Assembly (NCBI GenBank): GCA_002005505.1
Contig: MVGU01000919.1
Span: 5,001-22,500, forward strand
From: Botryococcus braunii
Taxonomy: Eukaryota; Chlorophyta; Trebouxiophyceae
Direction of reading: 5' to 3'
DNA: 17,500 bases
Shown: positions 9,459 through 17,500 of the stretch, piece by piece
Layout of the letters: each line of letters begins with the position of its first letter
Numbering within the stretch: position 1 is the stretch's first letter
The notes under the pieces: model-generated
Database searches by the model: none
Told to the model about the DNA's origin: nothing
The model's input: the letters and a program-made list of their open reading frames with translations, nothing else
Program-made: the position numbers and the translations under genes

Positions 9459-9717
9459 ATTGGCATGTCCTTTATGGTTTTGACTGTGTACATATATTGA
9501 AACGTGTTAACTTTTTGCCTCCATCTTCCCTCCCCCAGTCCCCGCCCCCTTCCCCAGGCAGGAGACGATGTACTTCACATTCAAGTCCCATTGGGTGGGG
9601 CCAGTCACTGTGGGAGTTGGACTCGATTGCTCTTGACAACTCCCCCCAAACTCGCTCCTGCCCCACCGCAGTTTCTTCTGGTACACCTCACCCAGCCTCT
9701 TCATGGCCAAAGCTCTG
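9459..9717. other. Junction between composite repeat copies 2 and 3
   Basis: CCATTGGCATGTCCTTTATG, then GACTGTGTACATATATTGAAAC, matches 10888-10940 beyond copy 3. So this flank belongs to the repeat. The part from about 9550 to 9717 has no visible match to the other copies. Confidence 0.5.
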
Positions 9718-10058
9718 CTCCCCTCCAGGCCCCCTGCCCAGAACTGCCTCGCCTGCTGCACTTCCCCTACTTCTCCCCACCAACAAATCACCCCAAAACG
9801 CTCTGCTTCACACACTGGGGTGACAATTTTTAGAGTCAACCACTACTCGCCGCGCAAGTACAGTTCGGGTCGGCGGACATGACACGGTCGAGTCCGCCAA
9901 CCTTCCCAAGTCTGAAGTTTGATGTGCGGCATTGATGTGCCTGGCTTTCCATTGCCTCAGGACAGCGTCAGTAATTGCAATTGGCTGGACAGATCCCAAC
10001 AGCTAAGGTGCTCTCGTACCACTAACGGAAAAAAAAATAAAAATTACCTGAAGTGTTA

Positions 10059-10130
10059 GAGTTTGCAGGATTCGAACCCACGTGGTGGGTGACACCAGAT
10101 GCACTTACTCTCCTCTCATGGCAATCTGCG
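10059..10130 (-). repeat. tRNA-like head B, copy 3 (degenerate)
   Basis: The B-box arm (CGTGGGTTCGAATCCTGCA on the minus strand) is kept. The anticodon region is lost or shortened. Confidence 0.55.
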
Positions 10131-10331
10131 CTATTGGCAAGTCCCTTTAGATTGGCTTATTTGGGAAAGTATGAAGATTCCTCAAGACCTTTCCCACCAA
10201 ACCCCTACCAATCACAGGCCCCTCCCCCCGCCTCCCTGTTGAGGTCTCCTCCATTTTGGCACCCGCGGGACGGTTGGCTCCTCACTATCAGGATTGTCTC
10301 CTCTTGTCCCTCTCCCCTGACCGCACCCCCC

Positions 10332-10471
<140 letters not shown>

Positions 10472-10803
10472 TCCCCTTCACGCCCCCTCACCAGACCTTG
10501 CTTTCCTGGTGTACCTCCCCTTTTTCTCCTCCCCAACAAAGCGCCAAGTGGCTCTGCCTCAGTTCGATGGGTCACACAGATGCAGTCAACCTTCAGCCTC
10601 ACCATCATTGCTTGTCTCTGTGGGGATGAAACAATCTGATCCACCACTTTCCCAAATGAGGGTCGACGCCATTGAGTATGTTCAGCCTTCACTTGCCCTG
10701 TAGACAGCGCACTTGAAAAACAGAAGCGCGTCAGGCAATTCCAAAATGTCTTGCGTTGTAGTACCGCATGTACTTCCAAAAATGACATTGTCATCGAACC
10801 CAA

Positions 10804-10889
10804 GAGGGTGCGGGATTCGAACCCACGTATGGTGGCTATCTCCGCGGATGCTCGAGTCATCCCCTTTGACCATTCGGGCAACCTTCCCC
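10804..10889 (-). repeat. tRNA-like head A, next to copy 3
   Basis: On the minus strand: GGGGAAGGTTGCCCGAATGG, GGATGACTCGAGCATCCGC (a good GGATG/CATCC stem, but a few bases lost from the loop) and CGTGGGTTCGAATCCCGCA. It lies 1.43 kb from the 9370 copy. The altered anticodon loop argues against a working tRNA. Confidence 0.62.
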
Positions 10890-10969
10890 ATTAGCATGTC
10901 CTTCATGGTTATGACTGTGTATATATATTTTGAAACTGGCAGAAGTTTTCATCTCCACCCACCCTTCCC

Positions 10970-11102
10970 GCGCGAGCGAGCGAGAGCGGACGCGAGCGAG
11001 CAAGGGAGGAAGAGAGGGGGGGAGAGAGAGGCGGGGGGGGGGGAGAGAGAGAGAGAGGAGAGAGAGAGAGTGAGTGAGAGAGAGAGAGAGGGGGGGGGGG
11101 AG

Positions 11103-11175
<73 letters not shown>

Positions 11176-11218
11176 GGAGAGAGAGAGAGAGAGAGAGGAG
11201 GAGAGGAGAGAGAGAGAG

Positions 11219-11260
<42 letters not shown>
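10970..11260. repeat. Purine-rich (GA)n with G-runs
   Basis: GCGA-type start, then about 250 bp of GA broken by G6-G12 runs. The + strand is almost purine-only. Confidence 0.96.
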
Positions 11261-11262
<2 letters not shown>

Positions 11263-11279
11263 CTCGGGCACTTTTGCAG

Positions 11280-11544
11280 GCACACAAAGTGAGAGGGCAT
11301 GCGGCGGGGGCCTAGGTCTGAAGGGCACCTTCAAAAAGGGGGCCGCGGTGCATGCTGTCGGACGAGGACGCGGGTCGATCGTGGCAAAGCCGCTGGTGGC
11401 GGAGCGGTCCCCATCAGAAAGCGGGACAGAAAGCGACCATGACCGGCGCCTGGTGGAATTGAACCTGCGACTGAGCCGCTCCCTCCCGACCGTCAGAGTG
11501 GAGTTGCGGCCACTCCAAGACACCGTCGAGGACGCTCCCCGAAA
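11280..11544 (+). CDS. Candidate exon or ORF, unrecognised
   Basis: CACTTTTGCAG|GC is acceptor-like, though the DNA upstream is purine-rich. The two leading bases would complete the codon left by the exon at 4855-4926 as Gly. One frame then stays open (LKGTFKKGAAVHAVGRGRGS, then VAERSPSESGTESDHDRRL, then LNLRLSRSLPTVRVELRPL) and continues through the 34-bp array. No domain is recognised and no 3' border is clear; AGA|GTGGAG near 11498 is one option. It could be a VPS13 linker exon, part of an unrelated element, or chance in GC-rich DNA. Confidence 0.25.
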
Positions 11545-11802
11545 TCCCGTGGTGCGCTCCCTTCTGTTGGTACATATCCCGTTGGGGACGCTCCCTTCTG
11601 TTGGTACATATCCCGTTGGGGACGCTCCCTTCTGCTGGTACATATCCCCTTGGGGACGCTCCCTTCTGTTGGTACATATCCCGTTGGGGACGCTCCCTTC
11701 TGCTGGTACATATCCCCCTTGGGGACGCTCCCTTCTGTTGGTACATATCCCGTTGGGGACGCTCCCTTCTGTTTGTACATACCCCCGTTGGGGACGCTCC
11801 CC
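11545..11802. repeat. 34-bp minisatellite, about 7 units
   Basis: The unit is CGCTCCCTTCTGTTGGTACA followed by TATCCCGTTGGGGA. CGCTCCC starts at 11555, 11589, 11623, 11657, 11691, 11726, 11760 and 11795, so spacings are 34 or 35. Variants are TGCTGG, CCCCTTGGGG and TTTGTACATACC. Confidence 0.95.
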
Positions 11803-11929
11803 AAAATACCTTGCTGCGTTCCTTTGTTGGTACAGTTGTACCAGCAAGCTTTCAGGGTTTCAGGGTCCATGTGTTTCCATGGACTGTCCTTGTATTGACA
11901 TCGCCTTGGGCCTCTCAACTGGGGTCCCT
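11803..11929. other. Short unique spacer
   Basis: Contains TTGGTACAGTTGTACCAGCA, a small palindrome, just after the array. No exon seen. Confidence 0.4.
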
Positions 11930-12236
11930 CAAGCGGTTCCTCTTGCGTGGGGCTTAAAAACAACAAGGGGCTTCAAACACGGGACCTTTCACATGGGACC
12001 CCTCGTTTGGGAACTCCCACATAGGGCCTCTCACGTGGAACCTCTCACATGGGACCCCTCATTTTGGGAATTCCCACATGGGGCCTAAATTTAGAGGTCC
12101 GTAATTTTAAAATGACGGACCTCTCACATGGGACCCCTCGTTTCGGAACCCTCACGTGGGGCCTAAAATATGGGACCTCTCACGTGGGCCTCCCATACGG
12201 GAGTTCTCACACGGGATTCCTCACATGGGGGGGGGG
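11930..12236. repeat. Degenerate short tandem repeat based on CTCACATGGGACC
   Basis: Many variants of [A/C]CCTCTCACATGGGACCCCTC and TTCCCACATGGGGCCT occur in no strict phase, ending in a G-run (12228-12243). Confidence 0.85.
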
Positions 12237-12270
12237 GGGGGGGAGGGGTTGACATGGGAGGAGGCGCCAG

Positions 12271-12495
12271 TGCGGGCTCATCACATGCACGGAGGTGCTG
12301 CAGGATGTGGTGGCGGAAGAGGGAGCGTCCCCGGACATGCTGGAGCTGGTGACCAGCGGGCCCGGGCTCCCTCAGGGGAGCCCACCAGTATGGCCCGCAC
12401 AGACTGGGGTCACCCGGATAACCGCACCGTTGACCGGGTCCCTCAGTGGGGCGTCGGGAAAACGCCCCCGCCCCCCTCCCCTCGCCCAGACGCAC
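12271..12495 (+). CDS. Probable exon, function unrecognised (possible VPS13 linker)
   Basis: GAGGCGCCAG|TGC is a possible acceptor, with later alternatives at 12295 and 12304. The 3' end has a consensus 5' splice site, ACGCAC|GTGAGT. The 225 bases make 75 whole codons (CGLITCTEVLQDVVAEEG, then SPDMLELVTSGPG), then become Pro/Ser/Gly-rich (GASGKRPRPPPLAQTH). It starts and ends in phase 0, which fits the phase-0 start of the VAB exon at 14871. The acceptor is weak because a G-run replaces a pyrimidine tract. The peptide matches no motif I know. An assignment to VPS13 rests on strand, order and phase only. Confidence 0.45.
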
Positions 12496-12517
12496 GTGAG
12501 TGGCACAACAACGGTCC

Positions 12518-12897
12518 CTCCTCCTCCTCCTCCTCCTCCTTTGCCTTCTCGCCTCCTTTGCCTCTTCATGCCTTTCTCCTCCTCCGCCTCCTCCTCCTCC
12601 TCCTCTTCTCCTTTCCTCTGCCTGCTCCTCATGCCTTCTCCTCCCCCGCCTTCTGGACCTCCTCCTCTTCTCCTTTCCTCTGCCTGCTCCTCATGCCTTC
12701 TCCTCCCCCGCCTTCTGGACCTCCTCCTCTTCTCCTTTCCTCTGCCTCCTCGTCATGCCTTTGTCCTCCTCCTCCTCCTCCTCTCCTCCTTTTCTCTGTC
12801 TCCTTCCCATGCCTTGCTCCTCCCCGCCTTCTAAACCTCCTCCTCTTCTCCTTTTCTCTGCCTGCTCTTGATGCCTTTCTCCGCCCCTGCCTCCTCA
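12518..12897. repeat. 62-bp pyrimidine-rich minisatellite embedded in (TCC)n
   Basis: CTGCCTGCTCCTCATGCCTT recurs at 12618, 12680, 12742 (variant), 12796 (variant) and 12858, with spacings 62, 62, 54 and 62. Each unit holds TCTCCTCCCCCGCCTTCTGG and CCTCCTCTTCTCCTTTCCT. Confidence 0.93.
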
Positions 12898-12956
12898 GGC
12901 AGGTGTGCGTGAGTGGCTGCAGTTGAGGAGGGACGACGTGAGGGAGAGCACTTCTG

Positions 12957-12971
12957 CACACACACGCACAC

Positions 12972-13010
<39 letters not shown>

Positions 13011-13050
13011 ACACACACACACACACACACCACACACACACACACACACA
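12957..13050. repeat. (CA)n microsatellite
   Basis: About 94 bp of CA with CACG and CCAC breaks. Confidence 0.97.
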
Positions 13051-13544
13051 GTGGGAGAGAATGGGGGATAGATGAAGGGGAAGGACAGATCCAATGCCCC
13101 TCCTCCCTTCTCAACCTAAAGAGCCTTCATTTGTAAGATGCCTTGATCATGTTTGCTGACCCGTCAATTTCAGGGATGGCTTGAGCGCATGACTAACTCG
13201 ATGACTAACTCCATGACAGAGTGCTTGCGCTTGTAGCCGCGATGCTGCACTTTCTACTTTCCCAAAGATATTTAACAACCAATTATTATTATCTTCTGGG
13301 TTTAAACTTACCAGCTAGAGCAGGATGAGGCCGTAAATAATAAATTTGACCATGACCAGACCACGGAACCCATTTTGACGTAAAGGAAATGGAGATCAGT
13401 CATGGATTTGAACTGATGTTGCGGGTGACGGATGACGGACAGCGGCACCGCTCAGCCGCAACCGCTGGGTGTGTCGGGAGTTCGAGTTTGCTGTGGAGGT
13501 GTCGGGCGGTCCCGCCAACTCAATCTACCGCCACACCAAGGTCC
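13051..13544. other. Unique intron-like sequence
   Basis: Lower GC. GTCAATTTCAG|GGATGG at 13174 is a good acceptor, but the open stretch after it is only about 20 codons to TAG and partly repetitive (two ATGACTAACTC units). I do not call an exon. Confidence 0.45.
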
Positions 13545-13968
13545 GCCTTGCTTGATGTTCAAGTGGCTGATGTTGCAAGATGTATGGCTAATATTGTATG
13601 GAGTGGCTGATATTGCATATCTCATGTTCAAGCGGATTGCATATCTAATGTTCAATTTGCTAATATTGCATAGTATTCAAGTCGCTGGTATTGCGTGATG
13701 TTAAGTGGCTGATATTGTATGAAGTGGCTGATATTGCACATGTTATGTTCAAGGGTATTGCATATCTAATGTTCAATTTCCTAATATTGCATGATATTCA
13801 AGTGGCTGATATTGCGTGATGTTAAGTGGCTGATATTGTATGAAGTTACTGATATTGCACATCTCATGTTCAAGGGTATTGCATATCTAATGTTCAATTT
13901 GCTAATATTGCATGACATGCAAGTAGCTGGTATTGCATGATGGTAAGTGGCTGATATTGTATCATATG
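13545..13968. repeat. 121-bp AT-rich minisatellite with ~24-bp sub-repeats, about 3 units
   Basis: ATTGCATATCTAATGTTCAA starts at 13636, 13757 and 13878, exactly 121 apart. Each unit is built of variants of GTGGCTGATATTGCATGATG with TTCAA, so it is a higher-order array. Confidence 0.95.
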
Positions 13969-14363
13969 TGACTGGCCAAATGGACTGGAAAAGGTAAGAA
14001 TGACAATTTCACAAGAGTTTTACTAGGTCTCAGCATCAAAAAATTAAACCCTCTTTTATAAAAGCATTTCAACCGCTTTCAATTGAGTATACTTAATGTG
14101 AGAAATTCTGACTATGCCTTGGAATACGTGGATTCGTACATGAATATATGAATTATTCAAAGTTGCTGCCTTGTGGTACAAAGACATTAATGACAGAATA
14201 TACCGCTTTCAAATGTGTAAATGACCCTTTAAACATTTTCCTGATACTTTGTAATTGTGATGCTTACGATGCCTTGTTGACTCAGAATTAGTCGCCCCGC
14301 TTGAATTCGGACTTGCTTCGTATGAAAAAGCCTTACCGCGCTTATCCTGTCACAACAATGGGG
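13969..14363. other. Unique AT-rich intron-like sequence
   Basis: AT-rich, no exon, RNA gene or element recognised. Confidence 0.5.
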
Positions 14364-14825
14364 CCTCCTTCTCCTCCTCCTCCTCCTCCTCCTCTTCTCC
14401 TTTCTCTTCCTCCTCTGCATGCCATTCTCCTCCCTTGCCTCCTCCTCGTCCTCCTCCTCCTCCTCCTCCCTCCTCCTCCTCCCTCCTCCTCCTCCTCCTC
14501 CTCCTCCTCTCCGTTCTGTGCCTCCAGTTTGCCTTTCTCCTCCCCTGCCACCTAGGCCTGCTCCTCCATCTCATCCTCCACCTCCTCTTCCTCCTCCTGC
14601 TCCTCCTCTTCTCCTAACCCTGCCTGCTCCTCATGCCTCTCTCGTCCTCCTCTTCACCTTCCTCCTCTTCATGCCTCCTCCTCCTCCTTCTCCTCCTCCT
14701 CCACCTCCTCCTCCTCCTCCTCTTCACCCCCCTGCCTCCTCTCCATACTTTTCTCCTCCCCTGCCTCCTCGTCCTCTTCTCCTCCCCCTCCTCCTAATCC
14801 TCCACCACCTCCTCCGCCTCGGCCC
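14364..14825. repeat. (TCC)n tract with CTGC/CATGCC interruptions
   Basis: About 460 bp of almost pure pyrimidine, with TGCTCCTCATGCCTCTCTCG-type blocks related to the 62-bp minisatellite at 12518. It forms the pyrimidine tract upstream of the next exon. Confidence 0.95.
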
Positions 14826-14870
14826 GGCTCCTCGGGCGCTGAGGACGGGAAGCGGGCGGCGGGGCGGCAG

Positions 14871-15025
14871 GTGATAACGGTGAAGAGCAAGTACATGGCG
14901 GAGAACCAGACGGGGATGGCCATCGAGATCAAGCAGAGGGGCACCCCGGACCTGGGCCCCAGCCAGGGCTTCGGCTCCGGGGACCCCACCGCCCGCTGCG
15001 CCTACCGCCTCGGCATCGGCGAAAT
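14871..15025 (+). CDS. VPS13: VPS13-family VAB/SHR-BD exon
   Basis: Follows GGGCGGCAG|GTG after the long (TCC)n tract. Reads [20 protein letters not shown], then [14 protein letters not shown], then CAYRLGIGE. The start is the first strand and Asn-containing turn (ENQTG) of a VAB repeat, where VPS13 proteins usually have a hydrophobic strand, then a [V/K]N[R/K][T/S] turn. The frame is also open upstream ([11 protein letters not shown]), so an acceptor at 14843 is possible. The 3' end is unresolved. The only nearby GT (GAAAT|GTGCGC) gives a phase that does not fit the next exon, whereas a GC donor at 15022 or 15028 could. VAB domains bind Pro-x-Pro adaptor motifs that target VPS13 to membranes. 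Confidence 0.78.
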
Positions 15026-15056
15026 GTGCGCCTCCCCCCCCCTTGCTGCCTGGGAA

Positions 15057-15131
15057 TGTGTGTGTGTCTGCCAGTGTGTGTGTGTCTGTGTGTGCGCGTG
15101 TGTGTGTGTGTGTGTGTGGGTGTGGGTGTGA

Positions 15132-15207
<76 letters not shown>
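15057..15207. repeat. (GT)n microsatellite with GTCT, GCGT and GGGT breaks
   Basis: About 150 bp, beginning about 30 bases after the VAB exon. Confidence 0.97.
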
Positions 15208-15208
<1 letters not shown>

Positions 15209-15475
15209 GGATGGCATAAAGCGGCCCCTCCATGAAGCGATGAGCCCATTACTAAATGAGGCCGGCCAACTGCTTGTGCGACAGAAAATTCATTTGGGCT
15301 GCCGTCCAACTGCTTGTGTGACATTTTTGAATGAGCTCGAGTGCTGTTGTACCGCATTTTGTTCGCTATGCTAGTGCTAGTAGAACACTGGATTGATGCG
15401 GGAGGTCCCGCATCAGGCCAGCGGTGAATTAGTGACACGCTAGAATGGCTTTCCGCGAATTCAAAGGAACGTTTA

Positions 15476-15479
<4 letters not shown>
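15208..15479. other. Unique intron-like sequence
   Basis: CCAACTGCTTGTGTGACA occurs twice, with variation, at 15267 and 15306 (spacing 39). CGGGAGGTCCCG is a small palindrome near 15400. No exon. Confidence 0.45.

Positions 15480-15561
<82 letters not shown>
15480..15561. repeat. (CA)n microsatellite
   Basis: About 40 CA units with one AAAC break. Confidence 0.98.
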
Positions 15562-15566
<5 letters not shown>

Positions 15567-15631
15567 TGCTACAATGATGATGAAACGAATATTTTTTTTA
15601 GTGATAAAACTTTCACAGTTATCGCAGACAG

Positions 15632-15773
15632 TCCGTGTGGCACGATGCCTGAACAGGACGGCGATCCACTGGGATGATTGTGACCTGCCCAAGGAGCTTC
15701 AGATGAGGCCCGCCAGCGAGGACGGGCAGCCCAACCCTTACAACTGGAGTGGCAGCTTCCGCCTCAGCACCAG
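15632..15773 (+). CDS. VPS13: VPS13-family VAB exon, probable GC donor
   Basis: The acceptor is TTATCGCAGACAG|TC, with an alternative at 15627. Reads RVARCLNRTAIHWDDCDLP, then ELQMRPASEDG, then NPYNWSGSFRLST. The W-S-G-x-F strand and the preceding 'HWD..DLP' strand are typical of VAB repeats in VPS13 proteins. No GT occurs between the WSGSF codons and the stop at 15823. The best end is CACCAG|GCGCGC at 15773, which implies a GC-AG intron. It leaves two bases (AG) that are completed as Arg by the A at 16358. The family assignment is firm; the donor is inferred from phase. Confidence 0.75.
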
Positions 15774-15858
15774 GCGCGCTCCCGACCCTCAAACCCATTC
15801 CTTAGCCCCTGAACCCCAAATTTAAATAATAATTACAACAACAACAATTGTAATAGTA
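15774..15858. other. Intron start
   Basis: In-frame stop at 15823, then AT-rich sequence with AAC triplets. Confidence 0.5.
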
Positions 15859-15930
15859 ATAACATCATCATCATCATCATTATTAACTTGTTGTTGTTAA
15901 TAATGATGATGATGATGATGATGATGTTAT
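15859..15930. repeat. Large (ATC)n/(GAT)n hairpin
   Basis: Left arm 15859-15887 (ATAAC, CAT repeats, TATTAAC) and right arm 15896-15930 (GTTAATA, GAT repeats, GTTAT) are complementary around an 8-nt TTGTTGTT loop. The arms differ by two trinucleotides. Confidence 0.93.
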
Positions 15931-15965
15931 ATAAACATACTCTGACGCGCCCCCCCTCCCCCCTC

Positions 15966-16129
<164 letters not shown>

Positions 16130-16357
16130 ATTGGACGAGAGAGGACGGTTTGAGTGCAGCTGAGGGAAAAGCAAAGAGTGTGTGCGGATGTGTTTCTGCG
16201 AAAATAAACCCTAGTCCTTCGCCTGCCTTCTGGGAAGGGCCGTGCCTGCCCACCAAGTCCGTGTCCCCTTCATGATTTGTAAGAGATCACCACTGAGAAA
16301 TTCCCGCCCCCTGGGAAATCTTTGATCTGAAATTGGGAGGAGGGTATGTGAGATCAG
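16130..16357. other. Intron-like sequence upstream of a VAB exon
   Basis: A donor-like GAGG|GTATGTGAG at 16343 follows no diagnostic coding block. The GAGATCAG at 16350-16357 is the acceptor used for the next exon. Confidence 0.4.
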
Positions 16358-16446
16358 AGAGGAGTACTTCGGGCTGAGGATGCGGCACAAGCTACAGCCG
16401 GCTAGGGCCATCAACATTCCAGTCAACTTGACTGTCGGCCCATCCG
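16358..16446 (+). CDS. VPS13: VPS13-family VAB exon found by phase and content
   Basis: After GAGATCAG|A the frame reads EEYFGLRMRHKLQP, then ARAINIPVNLTVGPS, and ends CATCCG|GTACGA. The first base completes the codon left at 15773 (Arg) and the last base starts a Gly codon completed by the exon at 16888. The join gives VGPSG-MVLITFKS. The order (short strand 'YFGLRM', a linker, a strand 'INIPVNLTV', then VLITF) matches the linkage between two VAB repeats in VPS13 proteins. The acceptor lacks a pyrimidine tract, so evidence is phase on both sides plus position. Confidence 0.6.
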
Positions 16447-16887
16447 GTACGAATCCTGCTGGCATCCTCCAGTTTTCTACCTTTTTGTTTTGTTGGTTGG
16501 TAGGAGGGACTCTATTGCTGGATGGCGTGTCTCGTGCTGTAAGGAGTGGGGGCACAGGTTCTTGTTTTATTTCGTTGCCTCTCGCAGGTTTCCCTCTCGT
16601 TTCCTTCCTTGCTCTTCTTTCTGGCTTTTGTTCGCACTGCTTTTGGTGCCCAGGGGTTCATGCGCTTTCGTTGCTTTCTCTTGTTTCTCGTTTGCACTGC
16701 GTTTTCCTCGTTGTCTTTCGTTTCCTTCCCCTGCATCCTCATTAATAAATGAGGATAAATGCAATTACATCATCTTTAGCGGTGGGAGGGCCGATTTGCT
16801 GTGCTAATTTCAACGTCTGTGGGTGCGAATATGCGGGCGCGTGTGGAAGAGTTGTAAGTGAATGGGGATGCGGCGGTGGTGGCACAG
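16447..16887. other. Intron, T-rich in the middle
   Basis: TTTCGTTGC / TCTCGTTT / TTTCCTTCC words recur between 16560 and 16735, giving a pyrimidine-rich stretch. It ends GGTGGTGGCACAG. Confidence 0.5.
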
Positions 16888-17099
16888 GGATGGTGCTGAT
16901 CACCTTCAAGAGCCGGTTGAGCGTACCGCCGTACCGCATAGAGAACCAGTGCAAGGACGTGGTGGTGTACTTCGCCCAGGCGGGGCTGGTGGGCCAGCGG
17001 GACAAGTGGAATTGGCTGTCTCCCTCCGAGACTGGGCAGGGGAAAAGCATGGCATACGCCTGGGACGAGCCCACCTCTGACCACATTCTGCAAGTACAG
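16888..17099 (+). CDS. VPS13: VPS13-family VAB exon, best preserved in the window
   Basis: The acceptor is GTGGCACAG|GG and the donor CAAGTACAG|GTACCG. The 212 bases are two bases plus 70 codons: MVLITFKSRLSVPPYRIENQ, then CKDVVVYFAQAGLVGQRDKW, then NWLSPSETGQGKSMAYAWDEP, then HILQVQ. The PPYRIEN strand, the YFAQ strand and the [Y/F]AWDEP strand, in that spacing, are the classic late part of the VAB/SHR-BD domain. The Asn in RIENQ is the recurring VAB-repeat Asn. YAWDEP makes me favour VPS13D over A/C, from memory only. It ends in phase 0, and the next exon lies beyond the window. Confidence 0.87.
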
Positions 17100-17189
17100 G
17101 TACCGCCACAACCAGAAACCCCTGCTTAAGATCACAATCTCTATGGTTTTTTCTCCTTCTTCTTTTTATTCTCCACTTACTACGCATCC
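17100..17189. other. Start of next intron
   Basis: Begins GTACCG, in-frame stop at 17127-17129, then T- and C-rich sequence. Confidence 0.55.
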
Positions 17190-17420
17190 TCTTCTCCCTC
17201 TCCTCCTCCGCCTCCTCCTCCTCCTCCTCCTTTGCCTCCCCTTCATCTAATGACACTCCCCTTCGTTGTTTTCTAGCTCTGCTCGTTCTCCTCGTCTCCC
17301 TCCTCCTCCTCCTCCTCATCATCGCATCTCGTCTTCATCTTCTCCTCCTCATCATCATCATCATGATCATGATCATCATCATCATTATCATCGCATCTCG
17401 TCTTCATCTTCTTCTCCTTG

Positions 17421-17455
<35 letters not shown>

Positions 17456-17500
17456 GTCATCAATATCATCGCATCTCGTCTTCATCTTCTCGTCATCCTC
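17190..17500. repeat. (TCC)n, then a 69-78-bp repeat with (ATC)n blocks, runs off the window
   Basis: GCATCTCGTCTTCATCTTCT starts at 17324, 17393 and 17471, each copy separated by ATC/ATG triplets of variable number. On the minus strand one frame is open with KMKTRCDD and Asp or Glu runs. I read it as a non-coding minisatellite because it abuts pure (TCC)n and has no splice or start context. Confidence 0.9.

Noticed and set aside
13174..13236. Mini-exon after GTCAATTTCAG
   Set aside because: The acceptor is good, but only about 20 codons of partly repeated sequence follow before a stop, with no adequate donor.
13545..13968. CRISPR-like array
   Set aside because: Units are contiguous and degenerate with no unique spacers, and the context is a eukaryotic intron.
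16560..16740. Open frames across the T-rich intron segment
   Set aside because: Repeated TTTCG/TTTCC words give Phe/Leu/Ser/Arg-rich peptides in all three frames. No splice context or motif.

Overview
This is eukaryotic, animal-type nuclear DNA. Coding sequence appears only as short open blocks with splice-like borders, separated by intron-like DNA packed with microsatellites, minisatellites and tRNA-derived repeats. By my tally about a quarter of the window is simple or tandem repeat: (CT)n, (GT)n, (CA)n, (GA)n, (TCCC)n, (TCC)n and (ATC)n, plus 34-bp, 62-bp and 121-bp arrays. Very GC-rich exons in such an intron background recall a jawless vertebrate such as lamprey. That is an inference from style, not from a match.

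The only gene I recognise is on the + strand. Several exons encode parts of the VAB/SHR-BD domain of a VPS13-family bridge-like lipid-transfer protein. The clearest blocks are 2381-2510 (APYWVDNRTG), 4855-4926 (end of the same repeat, RINTVG), 14871-15025 (KYMAENQTG), 15632-15773 (NWSGSF), 16358-16446 and 16888-17099 (PPYRIENQ, then YAWDEP). Three carry the Asn that recurs in VAB repeats. I cannot fix the paralogue; the YAWDEP segment makes me lean to VPS13D over A/C. A long Pro-rich exon (3-1785) and a short exon (3933-4036) join in phase and are probably the upstream part of the same gene. Weaker exon candidates lie at 2642-2690, 11280-11544 and 12271-12495.

Regions: 1-1.8 kb, Pro-rich exon. 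1.9-5.1 kb, microsatellite-rich introns with four short exons whose order looks permuted and one of which is frame-shifted. 5.1-11 kb, no recognisable exon: a hairpin/poly(A) retroposon tail and a composite repeat of about 1.2-1.4 kb in three copies (one +, two in tandem on -), each with tRNA-like heads and an internal (CT)n/(GA)n tract. 11-12.5 kb, a 34-bp minisatellite, a degenerate short repeat and two exon candidates. 12.5-14.8 kb, 62-bp and 121-bp minisatellites and (TCC)n. 14.9-17.1 kb, the best-preserved VAB exons. 17.2-17.5 kb, (TCC)n and a 69-78-bp acidic-type repeat running off the window.

I see no bacterial operon, CRISPR array, rRNA, phage or virus. The most interesting signals are the apparent exon permutation and frameshift in the VPS13 gene, a likely GC-AG intron, the large inverted composite repeat with a near-perfect 24-bp hairpin, the hairpin-plus-poly(A) tail, and the Pro-rich exon built on recurring GTA-CC(N) Val-Pro codon pairs.
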